Assembly: GCA_050741255.1 (NCBI GenBank)
Contig: JBOIEQ010000026.1
Location: 1 to 36,707, forward strand
Direction of reading: 5' to 3'
Origin: CAZXNF01 sp050741255
GTDB lineage: Bacteria; Pseudomonadota; Gammaproteobacteria; Burkholderiales; SG8-41
Length of the DNA stretch: 36,707 nucleotides
Shown: piece by piece, positions 8,004-15,809 of the stretch
How positions within the stretch are numbered: the first letter of the stretch is position 1
Layout: each line of letters begins with the position of its first letter
Translations under genes and position numbers: made by a program
Notes under the pieces: generated by a model
Told to the model about the DNA's origin: nothing
The model's database searches: none
The model's input: only the letters and a program-made list of their open reading frames with translations

Positions 8004-9719
8004 ATGGCCAATCGCCCCACCATCATGGGCACGCGGCACGTCATTGCCGCCAATCACTACCTCGCCGCGCATGCGGGCTTTGAAATTCTGGAGGCGGGCG
8101 GCAACGCGATCGACGCCGGGGTTGCTTCCGGCATCGCGATCGGCATCCTGCAGACGGACAAGGTCAACTTCGGCGGGGTCGCGCCGATCATGATCTTCGA
8201 CGCGAAGAAGAAGCAGATGCATTCCATCGACGGCCTGGGCGTGTGGCCGCGCGCGGTGACGCCGGACTTCTTCAACAAGCATCACGGCGGCAAGATTCCG
8301 CACGGCGTGCTGCGCTCCATCGTGCCGGCCGCGCCGGACGCCTGGATCACCGCGCTCGCGCGTTTCGGCACCATGCGTTTCGCGGACGTCGCGGCCTACG
8401 CGCTGCGTTTCGCGCGCGACGGCTTCCCGCTGCACCCGCTGATGGCGGAGTTCATCGCCGAACACGAGCAGGAGCTCCGGCGCTGGCCGTCCTCCGCCAA
8501 GGTGTTCCTGCCCAAGGGCAAGCCGCCGGCGAAGGGCGACGTGTTCGTGCAGAGCGAACTCGCGAAGACGCTGCAATACATGATCGACTGCGAGAAGCGC
8601 GCGGCGAAGAAGGGCCGGCTGGCAGGTCTGAAAGCGGCCCGGGACGCTTTCTACAAGGGCGACGTGGCTGCCGCCATCGTGAAATACCACCAGCGCGAAG
8701 GCGGCCTGATGGCGATGGAGGATCTCGCCGCCTATTCGGTGCGCCTGGAGCCGACCGTGAAGGTGAATTTCCACGGCGTCGAAGTGCACGGCTGCGGGCC
8801 GTGGAGCCAGGGGCCGGTGACGCCGATGGCGCTGAACATCCTCAAGGGCTACGACCTGAAGGCGATGGGGCACAACTCTCCCGAGTACATCCACGTGCTG
8901 ACCGAAGCGCTGGAACTGGCCTTCGCCGACCGCCACATGCACTTCGGCGACCCAGCCTTCGTGAAGGTGCCGATGAAGGCGATGATGACCGGGAAGTACG
9001 CCGAGCAGCGCCGCGCGCTCATCCGCGCGGACCGCGCGTTCGACGGCATGCCGCCCGCGGGGGACCCCGCCACCGGCGGCACGCTCCGGAACCGCTGGAT
9101 GCCGGAACCGGAATCCGCGGAAGCGCCGGGACCGGGCGACACGTCCTATACGTGCTGCATCGACCGCCACGGCAACGCCTTCTCCGCGACGCCTTCCGAC
9201 GGCTCGAACTCCACGCCCATCATCCCCGGCGCCGGCATCGTGTGCTCGGGCCGCGGCCAGCAGTCGTGGGTCGACCCGACGCATCCCTCGTCGGTCGCGC
9301 CCGGCAAGCGGCCGCGCCTGACGCCGAATCCGGCGATGGCGATGAAGGGCGGCAAGGTGCTGATGCCGTTCGGTTCGCCCGGCGGCGATGTGCAGCCGCA
9401 GGCGATGCTGCAGACTTTCCTCAACGTCGAAGTGTTCGGCATGGACCCGCAGGACGCCATCGAGGCGCCGCGCTTCGCCACCTATAACTATCCGGGCTCG
9501 TTCGAGCCGCATCCGTATTTCCCGAACCGGCTGTATCTGGAAGGGCGCATCCCCGCGGCGGCCGGCGACACCCTGAAGGCGCTCGGCCACAAGGTCTACT
9601 GGTGGCCGGAGACGACGTGGCTCGCCGGCGCGATGTGCGCGATCAGGGCGGACCACAAGCGCGGCGTGCTGTCGGGCGGGGCCGACCCGCGGCGGCCCGC
9701 GTACGTGTTGGGCTGGTAG
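8004..9719 (+). CDS. Gamma-glutamyltransferase family protein (Ntn hydrolase)
   Basis: 571 residues covering the whole two-part GGT precursor. The N-terminal half has AANHYLAAHAGFEILEAGGNAIDA, the classical large-subunit opening. Autocleavage in this family occurs before a threonine that becomes the nucleophile; here it is Thr380 in GDTSYTCCIDRHGNAFS, where typical enzymes have TTH. The small subunit carries SDGSNSTPIIPGAG and FGSPGGDVQPQAML (canonical GTPGG). No signal peptide is visible, so it is predicted cytoplasmic, unlike classical periplasmic GGT. Family members hydrolyse gamma-glutamyl or other amide bonds, and this subgroup's substrate is unknown. It is followed 53 bases later by a Bug receptor. 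Confidence 0.88.
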   Translation: MANRPTIMGTRHVIAANHYLAAHAGFEILEAGGNAIDAGVASGIAIGILQTDKVNFGGVAPIMIFDAKKKQMHSIDGLGVWPRAVTPDFFNKHHGGKIPHGVLRSIVPAAPDAWITALARFGTMRFADVAAYALRFARDGFPLHPLMAEFIAEHEQELRRWPSSAKVFLPKGKPPAKGDVFVQSELAKTLQYMIDCEKRAAKKGRLAGLKAARDAFYKGDVAAAIVKYHQREGGLMAMEDLAAYSVRLEPTVKVNFHGVEVHGCGPWSQGPVTPMALNILKGYDLKAMGHNSPEYIHVLTEALELAFADRHMHFGDPAFVKVPMKAMMTGKYAEQRRALIRADRAFDGMPPAGDPATGGTLRNRWMPEPESAEAPGPGDTSYTCCIDRHGNAFSATPSDGSNSTPIIPGAGIVCSGRGQQSWVDPTHPSSVAPGKRPRLTPNPAMAMKGGKVLMPFGSPGGDVQPQAMLQTFLNVEVFGMDPQDAIEAPRFATYNYPGSFEPHPYFPNRLYLEGRIPAAAGDTLKALGHKVYWWPETTWLAGAMCAIRADHKRGVLSGGADPRRPAYVLGW

Positions 9720-9732
9720 GGCGGGGCTGGTA

Positions 9733-9749
9733 ATGCGCGTCCGGCGCAT
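9733..9749 (+). other. Intercistronic hairpin before Bug receptor 5
   Basis: ATGCGC at 9733-9738 pairs with GCGCAT at 9744-9749 around a five-base loop, between the GGT-like stop and the ribosome binding site (GAGGAGGGG) of the Bug gene. No T tract follows, so it is not a classical terminator. It could protect or set the relative expression of the two transcript parts. Confidence 0.3.
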
Positions 9750-9772
9750 CCCATGACAATGAGGAGGGGAAC

Positions 9773-10741
9773 ATGAAGCGAGCGTTCGCCGCGGCGGCCA
9801 TGAGCCTGGCCGCATTGGGCAGTACGGGCGTGCTGGCGCAGACGCAGATCACGCGTCCCATTCGTTTCATCGTTCCCTACGTGCCCGGCGGCGGCACCGA
9901 CACGCTGACGAGACTCCTCGGGCCCTTTATCAGCGACGAGTTCGGACAGCAGGTGATCGTCGACAACCGTGCCGGCGGCAGTTCAACGATCGGGACGCAG
10001 ATCGTCGCGCGCGCGAATCCCGACGGCCACACCATCGGCATGATCGACGCGGCCTTCCTGGTGAACCCGAGCCTGATCGGCAAGCTGCCTTACGCCACGC
10101 CCCAGGATTTCGCGCCCGTCGTGCTGGTGGCGACGGCGCCGCTGGTGCTGGCCGTGAACCCGGGTGTCAAGGCGAATACGGTGAAGGAACTGGTCGCGCT
10201 GGCGAAGGCACAGCCGGGCAAGCTGTCCTTCGGTTCGGCGGGCAACGGCACCGCGGTGCATCTGGCCGGCGAGCAGTTGCGGTCCGCCGCGGGCATCGAC
10301 CTCGTGCATATCCCCTACAAGGGCGCCGGCCAGTCGGTGGTCGATGTGCTGGGCGGGCAGCTGACGATGGTGTTCATGACGCAAAGCGTCGCCAAGGGCC
10401 ACCACGCGACCGGCAAACTGCGCGCGCTCGCCATCACTTCGCCCCGGCGCACCCAGGTGATGCCCGAGATCGCCACCTTCACGGAAGCGGGCTATCCCGC
10501 CGTGGACGCGGCGACGATCAACGGCATACTCGCGCCGGCCGGCACGCCCCGGGATTTCGTCCTGCGGCTGAATGGCGTCGTCAACAAGGCGCTCAAGACG
10601 CCCGAACTGCAGGGGAAACTCGCGGACCTCGGCTTCGAGAGCGCGGGCGGCACACCCGAGCAGTTCGCAGCGTGGATCAGGACCGAGCTGGTGAAGTGGG
10701 GCAAGGTGGTCAAGGACTCGGGCGCCAAGGCCGAGCTGTAA
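9773..10741 (+). CDS. Bug/TctC-family periplasmic solute receptor (5 of 8)
   Basis: 322 residues with signal peptide MKRAFAAAAMSLAALGSTGVLA, cleaved before Gln23. Motifs: RPIRFIVPYVPGGGTDT, VDNRAGGSSTIG, NPDGHTIGM (His where most members have Tyr), HIPYKGAGQSVVDVLGGQ and LAPAGTPRDFV. The ribosome binding site GAGGAGGGG is strong. It sits between the GGT-like enzyme and the enolase-superfamily enzyme, whose TTG start comes 14 bases after this stop, so these three form a transport-plus-enzyme unit. Confidence 0.93.
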   Translation: MKRAFAAAAMSLAALGSTGVLAQTQITRPIRFIVPYVPGGGTDTLTRLLGPFISDEFGQQVIVDNRAGGSSTIGTQIVARANPDGHTIGMIDAAFLVNPSLIGKLPYATPQDFAPVVLVATAPLVLAVNPGVKANTVKELVALAKAQPGKLSFGSAGNGTAVHLAGEQLRSAAGIDLVHIPYKGAGQSVVDVLGGQLTMVFMTQSVAKGHHATGKLRALAITSPRRTQVMPEIATFTEAGYPAVDAATINGILAPAGTPRDFVLRLNGVVNKALKTPELQGKLADLGFESAGGTPEQFAAWIRTELVKWGKVVKDSGAKAEL

Positions 10742-10755
10742 ATGGAGTTGTAATT

Positions 10756-11844
10756 TTGGCGATTCAATCGGTCACGACGGTAGCCCTCAACCTTCCCTTC
10801 GAAATCGGCGGTCCCAAACCGACCTTCGCCGGCAAGCCCCGGCACATGGAGATGCTGCTGGTCCGCGTGCAGACGACGGACGGCATCGTCGGCTGGGGCG
10901 AGGCCTTCGGTTACGCCGTGTGGCCGGCGACCCGCACCGCCCTCGAGACACTGGTCGCGCCGCTCGCCATGGGACGCGACGAAAAGAACATCGGCGCGCT
11001 GATGGCCGACCTGCAGCGCAAGCTGCACCTGTTGGGACGCACCGGGCCGGTGATGTATGCGCTGTCCGGGCTCGACATCGCACTGTGGGATATCGCTGGC
11101 AAGGCCGCCGGCAAGCCGCTTTCCGAGCTCCTGGGCGGCGCCCGGTACAAGGAGTTCCACGCCTACGCGAGCCTGATGCGCTTTACCGATCCCGAGCTCG
11201 TCGCGCGCAACGCGCGCGCGGCGACGGCCCGCGGCTACACCGCGATCAAGCTGCACGAGATCGGCGTCGAACAGGTGCGCGCCGCGCGCGCGGCGATCGG
11301 CAAGCATGTGAAGCTGATGATGGACACCAACTGTCCGTGGACGCCCGACGAGGCGCTCGCCATCGCCGACCGCGTGCGTGAATACGATCTCTTCTGGTTC
11401 GAGGAGCCGGTGTGGCCGCCGGAAGACTTTCGCGGGCTCGCGCGGGTGCGTCGGCAGGGCCGCATCCCGGTCGCGGCGGGCGAGAACGCGATGAGCGCGG
11501 TGGATTTCGAGGCGATGTTCGAGGCGGACGCGGTGGACTACGCGCAGCCCAGCGTGACCAAGATCGGCGGCGTGACCGAACTCGTGCGCATCGCGCGGGC
11601 CGCCGCCGGGCGCGGCGTGAAGCTGGTGCCGCACTCGCCGTACTTCGGCCCGGGCCTGCTCGCCACGCTGCACGTTGCGGCCACGCTCAATTTCGAGACC
11701 ATGATCGAGTATTCCTACTGCGAACTGGGCGCGAACCCGCTGGGCAACGCGATCGTGGTGGCGAACGGCAAAATCGCAGTGCCGTCCGGGCCGGGCCTGG
11801 GTCGCGATCCGGATCCGGCCGTGCTGGAGCGCTACGCGGTATGA
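10756..11844 (+). CDS. Mandelate racemase/muconate lactonizing enzyme family protein
   Basis: 362 residues from TTG 10756, chosen because GGAG lies eight bases upstream, the protein then opens at the expected first strand (AIQSVTTVAL), and the longer frame would overlap the Bug gene. It is an enolase-superfamily alpha-proton-abstracting enzyme. Residues 1 to about 125 form the capping domain, followed by a TIM barrel. Metal ligands are Asp190 (MMDTN), Glu216 (FWFEEP) and Glu243 (AAGEN). The first base motif is Lys165-x-His167 rather than KxK. The usual QPD is QPS (Ser266), while a barrel histidine, His293 (VPHSPYFGPG), is kept. So a dehydratase or epimerase using His293 is plausible; the substrate is unknown. 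It overlaps the next gene by ATGA. Confidence 0.88.
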   Translation: MAIQSVTTVALNLPFEIGGPKPTFAGKPRHMEMLLVRVQTTDGIVGWGEAFGYAVWPATRTALETLVAPLAMGRDEKNIGALMADLQRKLHLLGRTGPVMYALSGLDIALWDIAGKAAGKPLSELLGGARYKEFHAYASLMRFTDPELVARNARAATARGYTAIKLHEIGVEQVRAARAAIGKHVKLMMDTNCPWTPDEALAIADRVREYDLFWFEEPVWPPEDFRGLARVRRQGRIPVAAGENAMSAVDFEAMFEADAVDYAQPSVTKIGGVTELVRIARAAAGRGVKLVPHSPYFGPGLLATLHVAATLNFETMIEYSYCELGANPLGNAIVVANGKIAVPSGPGLGRDPDPAVLERYAV

Positions 11845-12545
11845 GCCGCAGTCTGCGCTGCCTGGCCGCGCTGCTGCTGTGCCTGCCGGCCTGGGCATCG
11901 GCTGCGCCGATCACCGTTGATGTCGGCCACAACACGCAGGAGCCCGGTGCGACCGGCGCACGCGGACGGGTCGAGTTCGAGTTCAACCGCGACCTGGCGC
12001 GGGAGATCGGCGAGGCCCTGAAGAAACGCGGCCACGCGCCCATCGTGAGCGGGGACGACGGCAATGCAGCGCAACCCGCGGGTCGGCGCGTGAAGGGCGT
12101 AAACACCGCGCTGCTGCTGTCCGTGCACCACGATTCGGTGCAGGAGTTTCTGCTGACGGACTGGGAGTTCGAGGGCCGCAAGTTGCGCTACAGCGACCGC
12201 TTTTCCGGTTTTTCGCTGTTCGTTTCGCGCGACAACCCCCGCGTCCAGGAGAGCCTCAAGTGCGCCTCCGCGATCGGCGCCGCGCTGCGCGGTGCGGGGT
12301 TCACACCGTCGCTCTATCACGCGGACCGGCAGTACGGGGAAAACCGCCCGTTCGCGGACAAGGACAACGGCGTGCATTACTTCGATAATCTGGCAATCGT
12401 GCGCCGGGCCCAGGTGCCGGCGGTGCTGTTCGAGGCGGGCGTGATCGTAAACCGCGACGAGGAACTGCGCATGCGCGATCCGGCGGTGCGGGCGAAGATC
12501 GCCAACGCGGTTGCCGACGGTGTCACGGCTTGTTTGAAACCGTGA
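11841..12545 (+). CDS. N-acetylmuramoyl-L-alanine amidase (Amidase_3 type), exported
   Basis: 234 residues with signal peptide MSRSLRCLAALLLCLPAWASA. The mature part is a single Amidase_3 zinc hydrolase domain: His30 in VDVGHN, a glutamate at 45-47 in the FEFNRDLA helix, SVHHDS with His96/His97, and the catalytic VLFEAGVIVN with Glu198. Members cleave the muramoyl-L-alanine bond of peptidoglycan in the periplasm. There is no AMIN or LysM targeting domain, unlike AmiC-type enzymes. The ATG overlaps the upstream stop (ATGA), an odd pairing of a cell-wall amidase with a catabolic enzyme. The alternative is an amidase acting on a soluble amide or peptide. Confidence 0.83.
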   Translation: MSRSLRCLAALLLCLPAWASAAPITVDVGHNTQEPGATGARGRVEFEFNRDLAREIGEALKKRGHAPIVSGDDGNAAQPAGRRVKGVNTALLLSVHHDSVQEFLLTDWEFEGRKLRYSDRFSGFSLFVSRDNPRVQESLKCASAIGAALRGAGFTPSLYHADRQYGENRPFADKDNGVHYFDNLAIVRRAQVPAVLFEAGVIVNRDEELRMRDPAVRAKIANAVADGVTACLKP

Positions 12546-12611
12546 GGGGTGAGGCGTGAGGAGTGAGGCGAAAGAAGAAAGACGAAAGAAGAAAGACGAG
12601 AGAAGAAAGAC
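12542..12611 (+). repeat. Array of ten contiguous 7-base repeats
   Basis: Four units of GTGAGGN (12542-12569) run directly into six units of GAAAGAN or GAGAGAA (12570-12611); the latter also read as three copies of a 14-base unit. The seven-base phase is unbroken across the switch. The array begins inside the amidase stop codon and fills most of the gap before the next Bug gene. All purine-rich bases lie on one strand. Confidence 0.8.
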
Positions 12612-12650
12612 CGGGGAGGAGACCCAGTCCATTCACCGCATGAGGTCATC

Positions 12651-13616
12651 ATGAAGCGCAGTGCAACGATCGTTACCCTGGCCGTTCCAGTCCTGTTCGC
12701 GGCAGGCGCCGCCGCCGCGCAGGAGTATCCCGACAAGCCGATCCGCATGCTGGTGGGCTTCCCGCCCGGCGGCGCGGCGGACATCCTCGGCCGCTTCGCG
12801 GCGCAGGGGCTGACGACCGGCCTGGGGCAGCAGGTGATCGTGGACAACCGCGGCGGCGCCGGCGGCGTCGTCGCCACGGAGATTGTCGCGCACGCGTCGC
12901 CGAACGGCTACACGCTGCTGTTCAGCTCGATTCCGCACGTGATCAATCCCCATCTGTACAAGAAGGTGGATTACGACGCGCTCAGGGATTTCGCGCCGGT
13001 CGTGCAGTTCGTCTCTGTGCCCCTGATGCTGGGCGTGACGAACAGCCTGCCGGCCAAGTCGATCAAGGAGCTGATCGTGCTCGCGAAGGCCAAGCCGGAC
13101 GGGCTCAACTACGCGTCGAGCGGCAACGGCGCTTCCAGCCATCTGGCGATGGAGCTGTTCAAGAACATGGCCGGCATCCAGATGAACCACATCGTCTACA
13201 AGGGCACCGGGCCGCTGCTGAACGACCTGATCTCCGGACAGATCCAGCTGACGATCGCGAGCGCGGTGCCGCTGTCGCCGCAGGTGCGCGCGGGCAAGGT
13301 CCGCGGCTTGGCGGTGACCGGCCCCAAGCGCGCGGCCGCGTTTCCCGACGTGCCGACGATCGCCGAAACCGTGCCGGGCTACGAAGTGGTCAACTGGTTC
13401 GGCGTGCTGGCGCCGGCGGGGACCCCGCGGCCCATCGTCATGCGCCTGAATGCGGAGCTGAACCGCGCGCTCGCCAATCCGGACCTGAAGGAGAGGCTGC
13501 TGGCGCAGACGGCAGAGGCCGCCGGCGGCACGCCGGAAGCCTTCGCGGCCATCATCAAGGCGGATTACGCGAAGTGGGGCAAGGTGGTGAAAGCCATCAA
13601 CCTCAAGGTCGATTGA
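12651..13616 (+). CDS. Bug/TctC-family periplasmic solute receptor (6 of 8)
   Basis: 321 residues with signal peptide MKRSATIVTLAVPVLFAAGAAAA, cleaved before Gln24. Family motifs: YPDKPIRMLVGFPPGGAADI, VDNRGGAGGVVA, SPNGYTLLFS (Asn replacing the usual Asp), HIVYKGTGPLLNDLISGQ and LAPAGTPRPIVMRLN. It is separated from the amidase gene by the 7-base repeat array, so it may have its own promoter, though none is clear. The unrecognised gene at 13644 follows 27 bases later. Confidence 0.93.
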   Translation: MKRSATIVTLAVPVLFAAGAAAAQEYPDKPIRMLVGFPPGGAADILGRFAAQGLTTGLGQQVIVDNRGGAGGVVATEIVAHASPNGYTLLFSSIPHVINPHLYKKVDYDALRDFAPVVQFVSVPLMLGVTNSLPAKSIKELIVLAKAKPDGLNYASSGNGASSHLAMELFKNMAGIQMNHIVYKGTGPLLNDLISGQIQLTIASAVPLSPQVRAGKVRGLAVTGPKRAAAFPDVPTIAETVPGYEVVNWFGVLAPAGTPRPIVMRLNAELNRALANPDLKERLLAQTAEAAGGTPEAFAAIIKADYAKWGKVVKAINLKVD

Positions 13617-13643
13617 AGCTGCGCCGCTCCGCCTGACCCGCCC

Positions 13644-14681
13644 TTGAATACCTTACCCGACCCGCGACCGCGCGGCGCCGGCGTGCATCCGTGGCACGCG
13701 CTGGCCGATGGCGCGCTGGCCGCGTCGGTCGCCGCAGCCTGTGCGCGGAACGATGCCGCGCCGCTGGCGGCCGCGCTGGCCGACGCGTCGTCCGCTGCCG
13801 CGTACCGGCGTATCTGGGGCATCGCGGCGTCCGTGGCCGAGCAGGTGGAAGCGTCCGCGGACAGCGCAGTCGTTACGCGCTACTTCGCGATGCCGCTCGT
13901 GCTGGTGGCCGGCAGCCGCGGTCCGGCCTCCCTGGACGGCGTGTTGCAGGAGGTGGCGGCGGTACAGGTGCTGCTGGAAGCGAAGGGTGCGGTGGGGCCG
14001 ACCCGCAACTTCGGGCTGTCGAACGCGCTGGTGGCGCCCGAAGCGTTGGCGGCGGTTTCCCCGCTGGCCGTGTACCGTGCCATCCGCGGCGCGGCGCCAC
14101 TACCGGAGTTCGCACCCGCTCCCATCGTGCTCGCGCCGCGGGGTGAGGTGGCGTACCTGCGCTTCCTGGTGGGCGCGGGCATTGCCCCTGCGCATGCGCC
14201 CTCGTTCGTGGAGACCGCGGCGAATATCGGCGCCTGGGGCATGCCGCTCGCGCAGTTGCTGGGCAAGCAGCTCGCGCAGCCCGGCGTGGAACTGCTGGTG
14301 CTGCCGCGCCCGCCGGTGCCGCTGCTGGCGGCGGTGCACGCGGGCCAGGCGGTACAGCTCGAGGCGGCCTTCAACCTGTTCGTCAGCAACGAACTGCGGC
14401 GCTTCCGCCTCGCGGTGGGCGATCCGGCCGTGATCGTTTCCGCGCACCAGGTCGGGACGGGTGGCGCGGAATTGCGGATCACGCTCTCGACGCCCTTCGA
14501 CGAATCCCTGACGGCGGGCTTCCGCTGGCCGCTCGATCCGCGCGACGACCTGCCCGGGATCGTCGCCGCCATCGAGTCTCTGTTCGCGCAGTGCCGCATC
14601 GACGGCATCGAGGCCGTGCCGCAGGTGCTGCCGGACCTGACGGCACAGGGCGTGCCGTGGTTTCCGCGAGGCAGGGATTAG
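13644..14681 (+). CDS. Conserved-looking protein of unknown function
   Basis: 345 residues from TTG 13644, or 332 from GTG 13683; neither has a convincing ribosome binding site, so the start is uncertain. I do not recognise a family. The N-terminal half is Ala-rich and probably helical. The middle has GPTRNFGLSNALVAPEA and a PIVLAPRGEVAYLRFLVGAG stretch. The C-terminal half has more strand-like segments (ELLVLPRPPVPLLAAVH, AELRITLSTPFDE) and ends in a PQVLPDLTAQGVPWFPRG tail. No signal peptide or membrane helix is seen. Codon use matches its neighbours and the frame is long and uninterrupted, supporting a real gene. It ends at the inverted repeat at 14674-14774. Confidence 0.65.
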   Translation: MNTLPDPRPRGAGVHPWHALADGALAASVAAACARNDAAPLAAALADASSAAAYRRIWGIAASVAEQVEASADSAVVTRYFAMPLVLVAGSRGPASLDGVLQEVAAVQVLLEAKGAVGPTRNFGLSNALVAPEALAAVSPLAVYRAIRGAAPLPEFAPAPIVLAPRGEVAYLRFLVGAGIAPAHAPSFVETAANIGAWGMPLAQLLGKQLAQPGVELLVLPRPPVPLLAAVHAGQAVQLEAAFNLFVSNELRRFRLAVGDPAVIVSAHQVGTGGAELRITLSTPFDESLTAGFRWPLDPRDDLPGIVAAIESLFAQCRIDGIEAVPQVLPDLTAQGVPWFPRGRD

Positions 14682-14774
14682 CGATTCGGGATTGGGGATT
14701 AGAGATCGTTGCACCGGTGGCAAACGCAGCGGATGGGGTTGATTTCAAATCCCCAATCCCGAATCTCCAATCCC
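14674..14774. repeat. 34-base inverted repeat built of GGGATTN heptamers
   Basis: The left arm (14674-14707) and right arm (14741-14774) are inverted copies with a perfect core of 18 bases (14683-14700 against 14748-14765) and a few mismatches outside it. Each arm is made of five consecutive 7-base units of the form GNGATTN. The 33-base loop has no gene. It lies between convergent genes, so a folded transcript could act as a two-way terminator, but there is no T run. Confidence 0.75.
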
Positions 14775-14779
14775 GAAAA

Positions 14780-15724
14780 CTACAGCATGCCCTTCTTGCG
14801 CAGGTACAGAATCGGCCCGACCGCCACGCACACCATCAGGATCAGCGCCATCGGGTAGCCCAGCAGCCATTTCAGCTCGGGCATGTGCTCGAAGTTCATG
14901 CCGTAGATGCTGGCGATCAGCGTGGGCGGCATCAGGACGACCGACAGCACGGTGAAGATGTTGAGCCGCCGCGCCTGCGAGATGTTGGAGGAGCCGATCG
15001 CGGCGTCCATCAGGAATTTGGTACGGTCGATCAGAAAGCTCGCGTAGCCGACGATGGAATCGATGTCCAGCATGATCTCGTTCAGTTCGGCCACGTGGGG
15101 CGCGGCTTCCGGGGTCTTGACCAGCAGCGCGTAGGCCCGGCGGTTCTCCAGCAGGCCCAGCCGCGCCTTGCTGTTGGTGTCCTCGATCTTGGCGAGCGCG
15201 TTGAAGATGCTGCGCACGGTGCGGTCGTTGGCGCGGAACACGGAAGCGGACAGGGTTTCCAGTTCGCCCTGCAGTTTCTCGAAGCGGTCCGCCATGCCTT
15301 CGGTGCGGGTGGCGATCATGCCGATGAGGACGGAAGCGGGCGTGCCGCAAATGCCGCTGTCGCGCTGCGCCTTGGTGACGAAGGTGCGGAACTCCGGCAG
15401 GTCGTCCGAGCGCAGCGTGAACAGGCGGTCCTGGTGCAGGGAGAAGGCGACGTTCACGTTGCGCGCGAAATGCTCGCCGGTGAGCAGGAAGTACAGGTGC
15501 AGGTGCAGGCCCTGTCCGTCGCGGTAGAACCGGGCGCTCGCTTCAATCTCGCCCAGTTCCTCCGTGAACAGGAGTTCCTGGCCGTAAAGCTCGCGGACCC
15601 ACTGGCGTTCCTGCTCGGTGGGGTTGACGGCGTCGAGCCACACCATCTCGGGCTTCAGGTCCGCGCGCAGATTGATGGTCGTCTTTTCGAAGGCGTCGTT
15701 CTTGACGGTGTAGCCGATGAGCAT
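14780..15724 (-). CDS. corA: CorA-type magnesium/divalent cation transporter
   Basis: 314 residues from ATG (complement of 15722-15724) with GGAG upstream; an in-frame start at 15760 is less likely. A long cytoplasmic funnel domain rich in charged helices is followed by two C-terminal membrane helices: LNIFTVLSVVLMPPTLIASI, ending in the signature YGMN, and then YPMALILMVCVAVGPILYL. YGMNFEHMPEL is the CorA selectivity loop. The basic tail RKKGML is typical. In the family this is a pentameric Mg2+ channel of the inner membrane. It stands alone on the minus strand between convergent and divergent neighbours. Confidence 0.95.
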   Translation of the reverse strand: MLIGYTVKNDAFEKTTINLRADLKPEMVWLDAVNPTEQERQWVRELYGQELLFTEELGEIEASARFYRDGQGLHLHLYFLLTGEHFARNVNVAFSLHQDRLFTLRSDDLPEFRTFVTKAQRDSGICGTPASVLIGMIATRTEGMADRFEKLQGELETLSASVFRANDRTVRSIFNALAKIEDTNSKARLGLLENRRAYALLVKTPEAAPHVAELNEIMLDIDSIVGYASFLIDRTKFLMDAAIGSSNISQARRLNIFTVLSVVLMPPTLIASIYGMNFEHMPELKWLLGYPMALILMVCVAVGPILYLRKKGML

Positions 15725-15809
15725 GGGCGTCTCCGGGGCGCGCCGGTGCGCGACTGTCACGGGATTTTAACCTCGCGCCGCGACAGTCCGGTGTCATACT
15801 TTGCCTGCC

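Noticed and set aside
7968..9815. A 615-codon minus-strand open frame
   Set aside because: It is a shadow of the GGT-like gene; composition is typical of antisense frames in high-GC DNA.
10492..11898. A 468-codon minus-strand open frame
   Set aside because: It is antisense to the enolase-superfamily gene, which has all metal ligands in order.
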